Below, in pieces: positions 36,501-48,500 of a DNA stretch of 64,000 nt. The translations under genes and the position numbers were made by a program. The stretch's first letter is position 1. Each line of letters opens with the position of its first letter. Origin of the DNA: Sciurus carolinensis (taxonomy: Eukaryota; Chordata; Mammalia; Rodentia; Sciuridae). The notes beneath the pieces were generated by a model, which did not search any database, was not told the origin of the DNA, and saw nothing but the letters and a program-made list of their open reading frames with translations. Where the stretch lies: NCBI RefSeq assembly GCF_902686445.1, contig NC_062229.1, positions 3,373,003 to 3,437,002 on the forward strand, given 5' to 3'.

Positions 36501-39500
36501 CTGGGGAGAGTGGGAGGCTACGAGGGGCATAAGGGCAGAGCTCTGAAAGCAGCTGGCCAGTGAGTTAATCGGATCTTCCCTAATTAAAACCTGGCTTCTG
36601 CTCCTGGTACCCATCACCGGCACCTCTCGGACCTTCTTTTTTCTCTGACTTCTACTCTGGCCTCCATCGAGCAGCCAGAAACACTGTTGTGAAATGCACA
36701 CTTAAAACTGCAATGCCCTGCCACCATCCCCACCTTCCACACGACTATGGCCATGGCACTGAAGAGTCTGATGTCCCACACCATGGTGTGCTTCTGCACT
36801 TTTGTATGGTCTTGTCCCTCTGCCAGGAACACACGAGCGCCTTCTTTTCCGTGGTCAACACCAACTCCTGTAGAGACACCGGCCTCTGGTCTGAACTACA
36901 CACCTGCCCCACTGTGTGCCCTCCTGAGCACACCTCTGGCTTGTATCAGGCCATAGGTCACTCCAAGCTACCTGCCAGGGAGGATAAGAGACCACAGTTT
37001 CTGAAGAGCTGTCTCCCATTATATGAACCAATGTACACCACCTAAAAATCATCCTCTCCAGTCACATACACAACACCAGCTGCTATGTAATCACATAAAT
37101 ATTTATTAAGCCCTTATTCTGTGCACAGAACCACAGGGAAAATGGAGAACAGGAAGCTGAGGGTGAAATGTGATTAGAAAGGAAGGGGCATGTCTGCACC
37201 TGAGCTCCTGGCTGGGTTGATCTGCTTGCTGATCTACCCCTGGGATGGAAGCACTGTGACAGCGGCCTCTCTGCTACCTTCCCTTCCGTGCCCAGTGCCT
37301 CACACACAACAGGCACTTGCCAGGCAGCTGCAGACAAAAGGGAATACTACCCTCCACAGAGACTGGACCCTGGTGAGGCATGATGAGGGTCCTCCAGAAG
37401 GACAGAAACAATGGGTCACATCAACAGCAGGTGACAGCTGCCTACCTGGCCCCTGGGACCCCTGTCGACTGTAGGTTCAAGACTAACCCAACTGCTATAC
37501 TAACTAAACTGCACACGTGAACCTCAGTCACGCTGCTACCCAAATACCAAGCATCACAGTCAACACCCTACAGCTCTAGTCAGCTTGAAGGCGGCAAGTC
37601 CCATCCCCAGGACTGCCCCACACTTAGCATGGGAGCAGACTGCTCTGGCCAGGCCAGAAAGTGGCACTTGTGCTACCTGCAGCTCACGTCTGGGGACAAC
37701 CAGACAGGGACAGGAGGCAGGGAGGCTTTCACAATCTGCTCTAATCTCCACCCAGCTTTTCCTTCACAGCAAAGGGAAAACCACCGCTAGAGATGGTTTG
37801 AGAGCCAGGCCGCCACAGACACCTCATGTATTAAATATTAATCACATGCAGAATGTTCTGCTCAGGTTCTGTGAGGTGAGGATTTTGAGCATTTTTTTTT
37901 TGCCCTATGAAATGTTGCTGATCAAATTTGTTTATGAAAAAGCAACAGAAGGCCTGGAGACTGGCTCAAGACATCAGCATTTTAAAAGATAGGAAGACCA
38001 ATGGAAAGGAACCCCTGTGTTTCTGATTTTTTGGGGGGATGGGGTACTGGAGATTGAATCCAGGGGCATTTTACCACTGAGCTGCATCCCAGGACTTCTT
38101 ATTTTGAGACAGGTCTCCCTAAGTTGCTGAGGCTGGCCTCTGACTTGCCGTCCTCCTGCCTCAGCCTCCCGAGTTGCTGGGAGTTATGGTGTGAATCACC
38201 GTGCCTGGCAGGAACCACTTTGGAACAAATCATCCCCAAGGATCTGATCGCGGACCATCTGCCATGAGGCCTGAGCACAACACTCTCCAAGCCAACGCTT
38301 TATATGCAGTGTGGTGGGGTTCTGAGCCTTTCACCTTGAACAATACCCCGCTCAGGGTGGGTGGGTTCTACCATCTGGTATGTGAGACACTTCCTTCCAC
38401 CCCGGGCTTCCTCTCTAACCTCACCAACACTTTCCAGGGTGCTGCATGCCAAGGCCCAGAAGGTGCCAGCTTGACTCAACCTCTACCCACCACCCTCATT
38501 CCACTGAAAGGAGAGAGTAAGAAGCTGGTCTACACCCCAAATAGCACTAGGGTGGAAGACTGCTTTCCAGTCCTCTACAGTGCAAAGCTGGCATCTTAGA
38601 ATTCTGTCTTTAGACTTTTTCCCACCTTGCCATGTTATGCAAAGATATCCTCCAATGGGGTTTCTTAAGATTCCAGATGTTTTGTGCACGTGGCAAGAAT
38701 TCACTGCGTATTTCACCATGTGCCAGGTTTCATCTGCATCACCTCACTGCGACTTCACAATCCGCTCTTCTTTGACAGGAAAGGGGAAGAGGAGTGCCTG
38801 TCCAGGGTGGGCCCCATTCTGAAGCCCAGGTTCCTAGCACAGCATGGCACCATGCCATAGCACCATCCAGACACCGCAGGTGCAGAAGGGGACGAGACCC
38901 ACCCCAGTTGCTCCCTCCCACCTTTCCTGTGCGGGAGGCCTCAGAGCTGTGAAGCAACACTCTTTTCTTTTGAGGAGTGACATCAGGAATAAAGCAGCTG
39001 TCAGCTAACATTCTAGATAAATACCTCTGGAAGAGCACAAACTAAACTAGGGGCGTGTGATGAGTTCTGGGGTCAGAGTGAGGCTGGTTCTACCTGTCAC
39101 ATGACTGCCCACCTCTGAGAACGCTGCGAAATTATGCCGAGGGCAGATCCTGTGGAGACTGAAATTCTTTAAGACTGTCAGGACTGTCAGGAAAAGAATC
39201 AGACACGTTCTAAGGAGCATACTCATTGGTGCAACAAGTTACATTCTGTCTTGTCTGTCAAGGGTGTAACCATGGAATGCTTTGCATAACACATTCGGAA
39301 TCTACTATGACAGCACACACTCCACCTCCTCCACATGAGCTTTTTTCTCTGCTTTGGAGGGAATAGTGCACACACGTGGTGCACACGACAGGCCTGCCCC
39401 TCAAAAGTGAACCTCTTGTTTATGACTGTCTCCAGCCCCTGAGATGGAAGGTCTCCTGTGAAAATGACACAAAGGAACCTCTGAAGACCCAGAAAAACAC

Positions 39501-42500
39501 AGGCAAAGTGAATCTGCAGAACACCTGCCTTTTCTGTTTACTCTCCCCTAACTGATGTCTCCTATACCTGCCAGGAAGTGGTCCCTGGTTGAAGAGTCAC
39601 TTAGAATCTTAGACCAAAATGTCAGAAGTATTTGTATAAAATTAACTTTAATCCTGGACTGATGTGTCTTAATCTTCTTATCTGTGGAAGAAAAAAAAAA
39701 AAAAAAAACATGGAAAACATTTCACCAACACAACAGTCTATGTGTACATATGTGTACATTGCTACTGCTTTAATCTGGCAACACCCACCATCTCAACGTC
39801 CTAGTCACTGATTTTCTCAGGAATTATTACAAACAGCTCTATGCTGCAACATGAAGACAAACCTGCCCCTGACATCAGCTCTATTCTCCAGTTAATTCTT
39901 CAGTGAAGAATGGAACTGACCTCAAACACGCTGTTGCTAGGTGATGCCTCTCCAAGTCTCAGTGTAAGTGCTCAGTGCTCACTGGCCTTGCTTCTGGAGG
40001 GCGGGGGACAGGCAGCTCACTTCTTTTTATATTTTCCCCCAGCAACTCTCAACTGGTCTCATGGAGGTGCAGGGGGCACAGCACTTAAGAGGTGTCATGC
40101 ACCTCTTTCTGGTGTGCTACTCATCCTGCCACTAACCTTCACCTACCAAAAAAGCAAGCTCGTCTCCAACACTCTTGTCTTACTTGTCAAGCCCTAACCC
40201 CCCAGTGATGGCAGGAGCAAGGAGTTATACTCATGTTCCTTCGATGACCTTTACCAGACCTCAGACGGGTGCTTTATACATCTAGTCTCACTGAATGTCG
40301 CCACACTGTGTGATGAAAATTACTAGTTATCACCTCCTGTTTGTGAATCATGAAATAAGCCTGATAAGTCTGAGAGGCTTTGGACAGATGGAAGTCACAG
40401 TTGGCAAATGGCAGAGGAAGTACTAGACCCCGATCTGCCTGACTTTCAACCTGGGTGCCTCCCATCTCATGAGGGGCAAGTCATGTTCTGCCACCTTTAT
40501 CTTTGTACTCTTTGGCCCTGTGGCTAAACCCTCCTATCACCTCCATTTCTGCCCCACGAGGCCTGTGAGCCCTGAGGGCGAACTTGTAGCTGGGCACCTG
40601 TGAGCCTTGAGTCCAACAGAAGCCATAAACGTATCAAACAGGTAAATCATACAAAGTCAGCAGCTTTGCCTAAAACTCTTGGGAGAAATTTGGTGATGCA
40701 GCTCTGATGGTACTTTTCTGTCCTGCCACTAGGTGGCACGTCATGGACATAGCCAAGGTGAAGCGAAAGTGGCTGAAGGTTTTGGGGAAAGTTCCAGCAA
40801 AGAACGGAAATCCCCTCTATAAAGGGTTTGGAAGGAAATATCCAAGGACTACAGAACTTGTGCTGAAGCAGCTGACCAAAACTGGTGACACTTGGCTGGG
40901 TGTGATAATCCCAGCGAAGTAAGAGGCTAAGGCAGGAGAATTTTAAGTTCAAGGCCAGCCTGGGAAATTTAGCGAGACTCTTGGCTCAAAATAAATAGGG
41001 ACAGGGATGTAGCTCAGTGGTAGAATGTTTGCCTAGCATGCGTGAGACCCTGGCTTCAATCCCCAGCACAGCAAAAACCAAAAACAAACAAAATAAACAC
41101 GGTGATACTGGGAGTGGGGGCCATGGTCGCTATGTTTAAACCTGCCTCGACCACTTGTGGTAAGGATTCTGGTCAAGTTAACTGACCTTCCTGTGCCATG
41201 TCATAAAATGGAAAACAGGGCTGGGGTTTTACCTGGGGAAAGATGAAATAAAATGACGCATTTACAAGGTCAGGGAAAGGGGCTGGCACTGTCTGAATCC
41301 AGCGTCTGAACTGGCGTTTAGTATTACCATAAGCATACGCAGAAGATGGAATAAACACACCAAGGACACCTTCAAGTACGGGTCTTGTACTCAAGGCTAG
41401 ATGCCAGCCCTTTGGGGCACCAGCAATGATAAATGCTTTATGGTTTGGCCCCTTCCAGGGGACTGAATGACTGGGTTCAGGAGCTGCTGCCTGGACACTC
41501 AGGTATACCTAGCTCAAGTGTTCACTCGGAATCCCCAATCTCTTCTGAGTTGGGTGGAAACACTGAGGCGATCCGAGGGAAAGTCAGCAAAAGTCAGGAC
41601 CCCAGCTCTGGCAGGGTTTCTTGAGCCAGTGTCCGCTGTTCCAGGCCCTGAGATCAGCACTGGGGACAGGGATTAAAAGGCAGATAAGGCCTCAGTGTTT
41701 TAGCAGAGAGCCAGAAAACAAGTACCCAGCTGTGTGCAGAGGTAAGTGGGTAATTCTGGATAAGTGGTAGAGAAAGCAGCAGGAAGTGGGGAGGTCAAGG
41801 GCTGGAAGGCCTCTCTGAGGGGCCACTTGAGCCTCAGGCGTAAGACCAAGAAGGTGAAGGAAGGCAGAGGACACAGATCAGAGGAAATCCCAAGCACAAG
41901 GGGCCTGAAGACAGAATGGGCTCATGGAGGCCTGTGTGGGGAGTTGGCAAAGGCTAGGTAAGGCCCAGATAAAGTTCAGCCCCACAGGCCATGGATAGGA
42001 CTCTGGACTGTGTAAAGGGGGCCAGCGGAGGGGTCCAAGCAGGGAGCAACACGATCTGCTTTATACATTTTAAAAGGCACCCCTGGCAGTGGTCCCTTCT
42101 CTCCATTTTTATTTAGAATAACTATAATACAGATTCAGCATCCCTTATCCCACGTACTTAGAACCCGAAAGTTGATTATAGGTGTGTGCCACTGTACCTG
42201 GCCCAATTTTAAAATAATTTTCTGCATAAAACCAAGTTTCATGATATGGAATCTTCTGCTTGTGTTATCACATCACACATTTTTAATTCTGGAGCATTCC
42301 AGATTTAGGATTTTCAGGATACAGATGCTCAGCCTGTAAAATGTTGCAGATGATCACACTAGGAATGCTGAGAGGACCGTGTCTCAGTGAGATGGAAGCA
42401 GATGTAAGGGAACCAGAGAGAAGCCTTTGGAGTCATTGAGCAGTGGAGGTGACTAGACTAGACTGGGGGCCTTAGACGGGAGCAAAGTAGATATAGTTTG

Positions 42501-45500
42501 GATACCGTGGAGAAAGACTGTGCTGGTGCCTTACTGTAGTTAGACTGAGATTGCCACAACCAGTCTGTGAGTATTTCCTACTCGCTCAGTGGCACATGCC
42601 CTCAGCTAAAACAACTATCATCACTCTGATGAAAAGCTGACGATGACTCAGACCCAGCCCTGAACTCTTCAAGATCCTTGAGGCCACCACCATCAATGCT
42701 GCAAAATATCCTTCTCTGAAAGGAAGTTGGTCCATTTTCTCACCCTCACCCGCTGAGAGAGTCAAATTCTCAATGGATTGTTTTCCCTTCTGCACTCTGC
42801 TCTTACAGATGCAATGCAAGAATTATCCTGGACAAACAAACCCCAAGATTCTGTGTGGTAGAAATGCAAGAGCTAAACTCAGCAGACATTTAAAATTATT
42901 GCAAAAGGCAAGGTTGTCTTCTGAACATGTGCATGGAGTGACTACTACTGTAACTAAGACTTCCCACTTTTCTTCAAGCTCTGTAAATAGTGCTCAAATG
43001 CCATGCCCTGCATGGGTCAGTTTTTGGGAGAACAAACACCAATAAACTTGATGGGACTGATCCACTGGAAAGGGCAAGTAGGGGTTCCTAGACTCACTGG
43101 TTGGAGATGGACACACTGGTTGCAGAGGCCCTTCCTGCTTACATGGCCTTGGTGTTTAGTCCCTATAAACCCGAGTACCTCTGGCATTCTGTCAGGTCCT
43201 CACCTTGGATCTGGGATAGTGCTGAAGGACTAGGAAAATGCTGTTCCTTCTGAAGAGGGAGAGGCAGCTCCTGATGCCTACTTGGCTGCCAAAAGGTCAT
43301 AACGGAAAAGGGAGTCGGGAGGAGGAGCCCCACACTCTAATTAGCAAGTATTTTATTCCTAGATAGCTTTGTTTAATTCTACACCCAGCTGTTCTCATCC
43401 AGGAGTAACTTTGGCCCCTTGGGGACATGGCCAATGTTTGAGGACACTTTTAGTTATAGCAATGGTAGGGTGGGAGTCTGGTAAAGGCATTTATAAACAT
43501 AGTACACGGAGAACAGGGAGACTGATCAACATCCTCTGATACACAGAACAGTCCCCTAACACAAAGAATGATCCAACCCCAACGCCAAGCGTGTTACGAT
43601 ACAGAAATCTTGCATTAATTGTTTGGGAAAAAAACTGAGTTAGATCTCTACCCATACTAGACACTAGAATAAACTCTCTATAAGGCAAATAGTATAAAGC
43701 AGGGGGACCCCAGCTTCTGGGATGGACCTCCTCAGTGTTTGGATTTAAATGTGTACGGCATCCAGGACCTTAGTAGGTAGATGATTATGCAATATAATCT
43801 CTTAGATGCCAATGGACTCCTTAGTCCAGTAGTTCTCAGTTGGGGGTGATTCTGTCCATAGACACCTAGCAATATCTGGAGGTATTTTTTTCCTTGTCAT
43901 GCCTGGAAATGGGGGGAGGGTACCAGCACCATGTGAGTAGAGGCCACTGAGGATGCCAAATACCCGACAATGTAAGGGATGGCTCCCACCAGTCCCACAT
44001 CAGAGAACCTGCTCCAACCCAAAAGCACCCTGCTTTCCCTCCACCCCCACACCCAATCAGAATCAAAGTTAGCAGAGAGAGACATACTCCTACATACCAG
44101 AGGGTCAATACCCAACACAGCTTCTCAGCAATTCTCAGACATGCTTATTGGCATTTCCATTTTACAGATGCAGGAGCTAAGATCAAATAATTTACCAACG
44201 TTCTGGGACAAGTAAGAAGTGGCTGAAGTAAGACTCAAACCAGGGACAGTCAATTCAGGTGCTTCCAACTGTGTCATAAGCTGTCAGTGAGAACCTGCTG
44301 GCTCGGTCTGGTTTAGAATTCTCCTGAGGCTGGAGATGGGGCAGAAACCCACACTGATCTCATTACAGGTCTTAGGCACTGTATGCTGAGGCGCTGCTTT
44401 ACCATGCCAGCAATTCTCAAACTTTTTGGTCTCAGGACCCTTTCCATGCTTGTAAATGACCTGGGATCTCCAGGTGCTTTTGTATATGAAGGATAAGCTA
44501 CTATGATACTCACCATATTAGGAAATAAGCCTTAGGAAACTTCAAAACACTAATTAATTAAGGATAGTTAACTTGGAAACAAGTTATTAACATTTTTATG
44601 AAAAACTATTTTCATAAATTAAAAGAATTAGTGAGAAGAGTAGCATTATTTTACATCATGACAAATTTCAATAATGTGTGGTTTAACAAGAGTAAGCAGA
44701 ATTCTCTTACTTGCTTCTGTTTATGTTATGTGTTGGAGGCTGGGGATGTGGCTCAGTGGTGGAATACTGGCCTAGCATGTGCGAGGTCCTGGGTTTTATC
44801 CCCAACTCCACACACACAAAACCATGTTGCCATATGGCATGTCATATACCCTTGGAAGACTCCCATTCATGCAAGAATGAGTTAAAAAAGCAAACAATGC
44901 CCAGCAACTCAGGAGCATGAGGTAGGAGGATTTTGAGTTCAAAGCCAGAGTCAGCAACTTAGCGAGGCGTTAAGCAACTCAGTGAGACCCTTCTCTAAAT
45001 AAAATACAAAAAAGGGCTGGGGATGTAGTTCAGTGGTTAAGTGCCCCGGAGTTCCATCCCTGGTACAAAAAAAAAAAAAAAAAAAAAAAAGCAAACAATG
45101 TCTTTGTATTATTCTGAAAACAGTTTTGAACTTGCAGTTCTCCTGAGAACATCCTGGAGACTCCCAAGAGTTCCTGGACCACCTTTGAGAACCACTGTTA
45201 CGTGTTACTGAGTACCAGCATTCCAAGGACGCTGAATCTGGAATTAATTACAGTCTGACAGGAGTTTTATGCTGAGGTTCTATGTTACAGAGCACTCTGA
45301 GGGCAGAGAATGCCAAGTCTGAAAGGCTGCACGACAGGGTCGAAACTCAAATGCCAACCAAGGTCAGACAGGCACCAGAAAGGGAGGAAGTGGGCCAAAT
45401 CCTGAGCAACTTGGCGGAGACCAAGGTATCCAGGAGGGTATGAGGCCTACCTCCAGGGCAGCAGCTGCTCCTCAGCTTCAGCAAATCATTACTGAGCAAG

Positions 45501-48500
45501 AAGCTGGCTAAGGGTTGTTTCTGTTTTCTAGAGAAACCAGAAATCTGAATATCCATGCCCCCCCCCCCCAAATCTCAGAATTTTAAAGTGTTGGTTCCTA
45601 ATTAAAAACAAAGGGAAACCTAAATGGGTCAAAATAATCATATCTGCTTGCCCCCCAGGCAAGCAGCAATTCTGGCTTCCTGTTGTAAAGCAGCTGTGAG
45701 CTTTTGAGAACTACAGGTGCCCCAGATCTCTGGCAACCATTTCAGATGGAGCAGTCCAGGCAGCAATTTGTATTCTCTTCATCAAGCTCCTCAAGCAAGG
45801 GGAAGTACAACCAGGGTCCAGATTCACGAGTGCTAAGCCACAGCATTGAGGGCCAAGACCACCAAGGAGGACACAAACTGGGGAGGGACCTGAGGGTGGG
45901 AGGAGGAGGCAAGGGGCTTTACAGACACCCTACGCTATGCAGTTCTCTATAGTGCAAAGTCAAACAGACCACACTCCCAGACCAAGGACCCAAAGGAAGA
46001 TCACTGAGTAGAGGTGTCAAGAATAATTCCCCTTGTAGCCGGACGCTGTGGTGCCACACACTTGGGAAGCTGAGGCAGGAGGATCACAGGTTCAAAGCTA
46101 GCATCAGCAACTTAGTGAGGCTCTAGGCTCCTCAGTGAGACCCTGTTTCAAAATAAAAAATAAAAAGAGCTGGGGATGTGACTCAGTGGCTAAGTACCCC
46201 TGGGTTCAATCTCCAGTACTGGGGGGGGGGAGGGAACCCTTTAAACAAAGAAAGCTTGCTGGTGCCATCACCACCACTAGATCCAGAGCAGACAATGATG
46301 CAAACCATTTGCCTCATGATTGCTTTAAAGTACCATGGAGAGCTGCCGAAACTACAGCAAGTCAACACTGGCCATCTCTGCCTTTCTTGTATTTTCCTTA
46401 TTGTGTTCTATTCTCAGATCCCCACCTCAATGTAACCGATCTCACTTCTACTATCCCTGGCCTACTAGGCCAGCATTCAACAATTCCCCCCCCCCCGGCA
46501 AACAACTGTCTCTCCTCCAAACTCCATTCTGAGGTCACAAGGACTGAAACTTGCTGCCTGCACTCACGCCAAGCCCTGCAGAGCAGACACCCAGAGTTTC
46601 AGTGCACCAATCCTGCCTAGCCCTAACTCCCAACAAATGCCCGAGGCTAACAGGACTGCTGGGTAATTCCAGTGTCCAGGAACCTGAGAAGCAGGCTGAA
46701 GACTTGGTTGAAAGTTTTACAGGACCATAAACTTCTCTACATAGGGATCCCCTGGCAAAACTTAAACTTTCTTCAAAGTATGTAAAGGCTTTGTGGCCTC
46801 TAGGCTGTTATGACTCTCTCTAGCTACCCCCAGGCCACCTCTGCCACAAAGATGAGACAGGAGGCACAGTTGAGCCCACAGGACAAATGCCAGAGTTCAC
46901 TTTTGTCATAAATCCAGGAAAAAAATTCAAACACTTGTTTTCCCCTTATTCTAAAAATTAAGTTTAGAGCAGGAGATGATAAGAATCACGTGAAGTAAGG
47001 AGTTTTACTATTTGAGTTCCAATTAAAAAATTCAGTTGCATCTAATCCCCCAAGTTAACAACAAAGATGCAAACTGAGAAAAGGTAAATCACCCCTGAAA
47101 ATCTCTAAGACTCACACTTGGCCAGACTAGATCAGTGGTTCCCAACTCTAGATAACTCTGACCCCCAAGGGACACTGGGAGACACTGTGGACACTGCGGC
47201 TATCAAGCCTGGAAACAAGGACAGGCCACAAGCACCGATCTGCTGGGCAGAGACCAGGGGTGCTCAGAGCCTACTGGCACCCCCACCACAGTGAAGGACC
47301 TGCTCTTGTGTGTCCACTGTGCTGAGGCTGAGAAACCCCAGCCTGGATGACACACAAGGAAAGGCAGAAGGGACTCAGGAGGACAGAGGGCCTGCTCCTC
47401 CTGGTGTCCCACCACGGCTCACCTGGGGTCATCCAAATGGGATGTTCAGACTCCTCCCTTGCCGAGCACCTGTCCACACACATGGGGAGCACAATTCACT
47501 ACGGTGAAACAGCCGCCACTTCAGGAGCGTGTGTCCCCGTGAGCTGTGCTCAGGACCTCACGTGCCTGTGTTCATTTGGCTCTCACAGCAATCACACGGC
47601 AAGCACAACACTGCTCATGCCCCGTTCACTGGTGAGAAAACTTGGCCTCACGTCGCTCCAGAGAGTCCATGGGAGTCAAAAGACAGCTCTCTCCGGGGCA
47701 GCGCTCACGCCCATGGTCACTCCACACAGGGAGTCTCAGCCGGGCCGTGCCCTACTCTGCTCCCCTGACCTGACAGGTGGCTGGGTGTGGAGGCACTTTT
47801 GGTCATCATGACCTGTGGGGTAGGGGTGTGTTACCAGCATCTAGTGAGTAGGTTCGGGGACATATGCTGCCAAACATATGCCAATGTACAGGACAGCCCT
47901 CTCCCCAACAGAGGATCATCCAGCCCCAAATGTCAACAGTGCAAGTGAAGAACCTTGCCTTCTACTATCTCCTGGGTTTCCATTATGCATGTCCACAGGC
48001 CAGTAAGGAATGTGTCACCTTTAATGATGAAATCTAGTTTCCAAAATATTCCATGCTTCAAATGTACTTTGCTCACCCTAGGAAAAAACTGTCTTTGACA
48101 CCTGACTCAGTCCACAAAAACTCCAGAAACAGCATGATTAAGGAGTTCAGGAGATAACAAGCAAAGTTCTGGACAGGGTAAACTATCCTGGACTCAAATG
48201 TAAAACACATACACACTCCTAAGAAAGAAGTATTCCAAGTAGATTTTCAAAGTTAGAGACTACAGAACTATCAAGAAAGGAATGTGCGAACTGCTGTCCT
48301 CCATGAGAAGACCACCATGGCAACAAGGGGCAACAGGATGCAGTCCTGGATACGCAATTGTGTTCCCTTGCACACAGCACAGCACAACTAACCTAATCTG
48401 CTGAAACCAGTGCTTCTCAACTCCTTATCAGAATCAACTGTGCTGCCCTAACTGTCCAGATGCTCAGGACATCTGGACATCTCCTGACAGGAGCAGAATC

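Larger units (their letters stand above)
44400..45206 (+). mobile_element. non-autonomous hAT-type DNA transposon fossil, interrupted by two SINEs
   Basis: The left end (cagcaattctcaaacttttt) and right end (ggaccacctttgagaaccac) are complementary-style hAT termini. The interior (ggtctcaggaccctttccat; gtgagaagagtagcattatt; attctgaaaacagttttgaa) follows one known mammalian element in order. Two SINEs, at 44,738 and 44,900, are inserted within it. It encodes no transposase. Confidence 0.65.

Noticed and set aside
40707..40922. 71-codon Lys-rich ORF (MVLFCPATRW start)
   Set aside because: Its C-terminal third is SINE sequence (40,888 onward). It is short and I recognise no family; it is kept only as the location of the CTCF-like motif.
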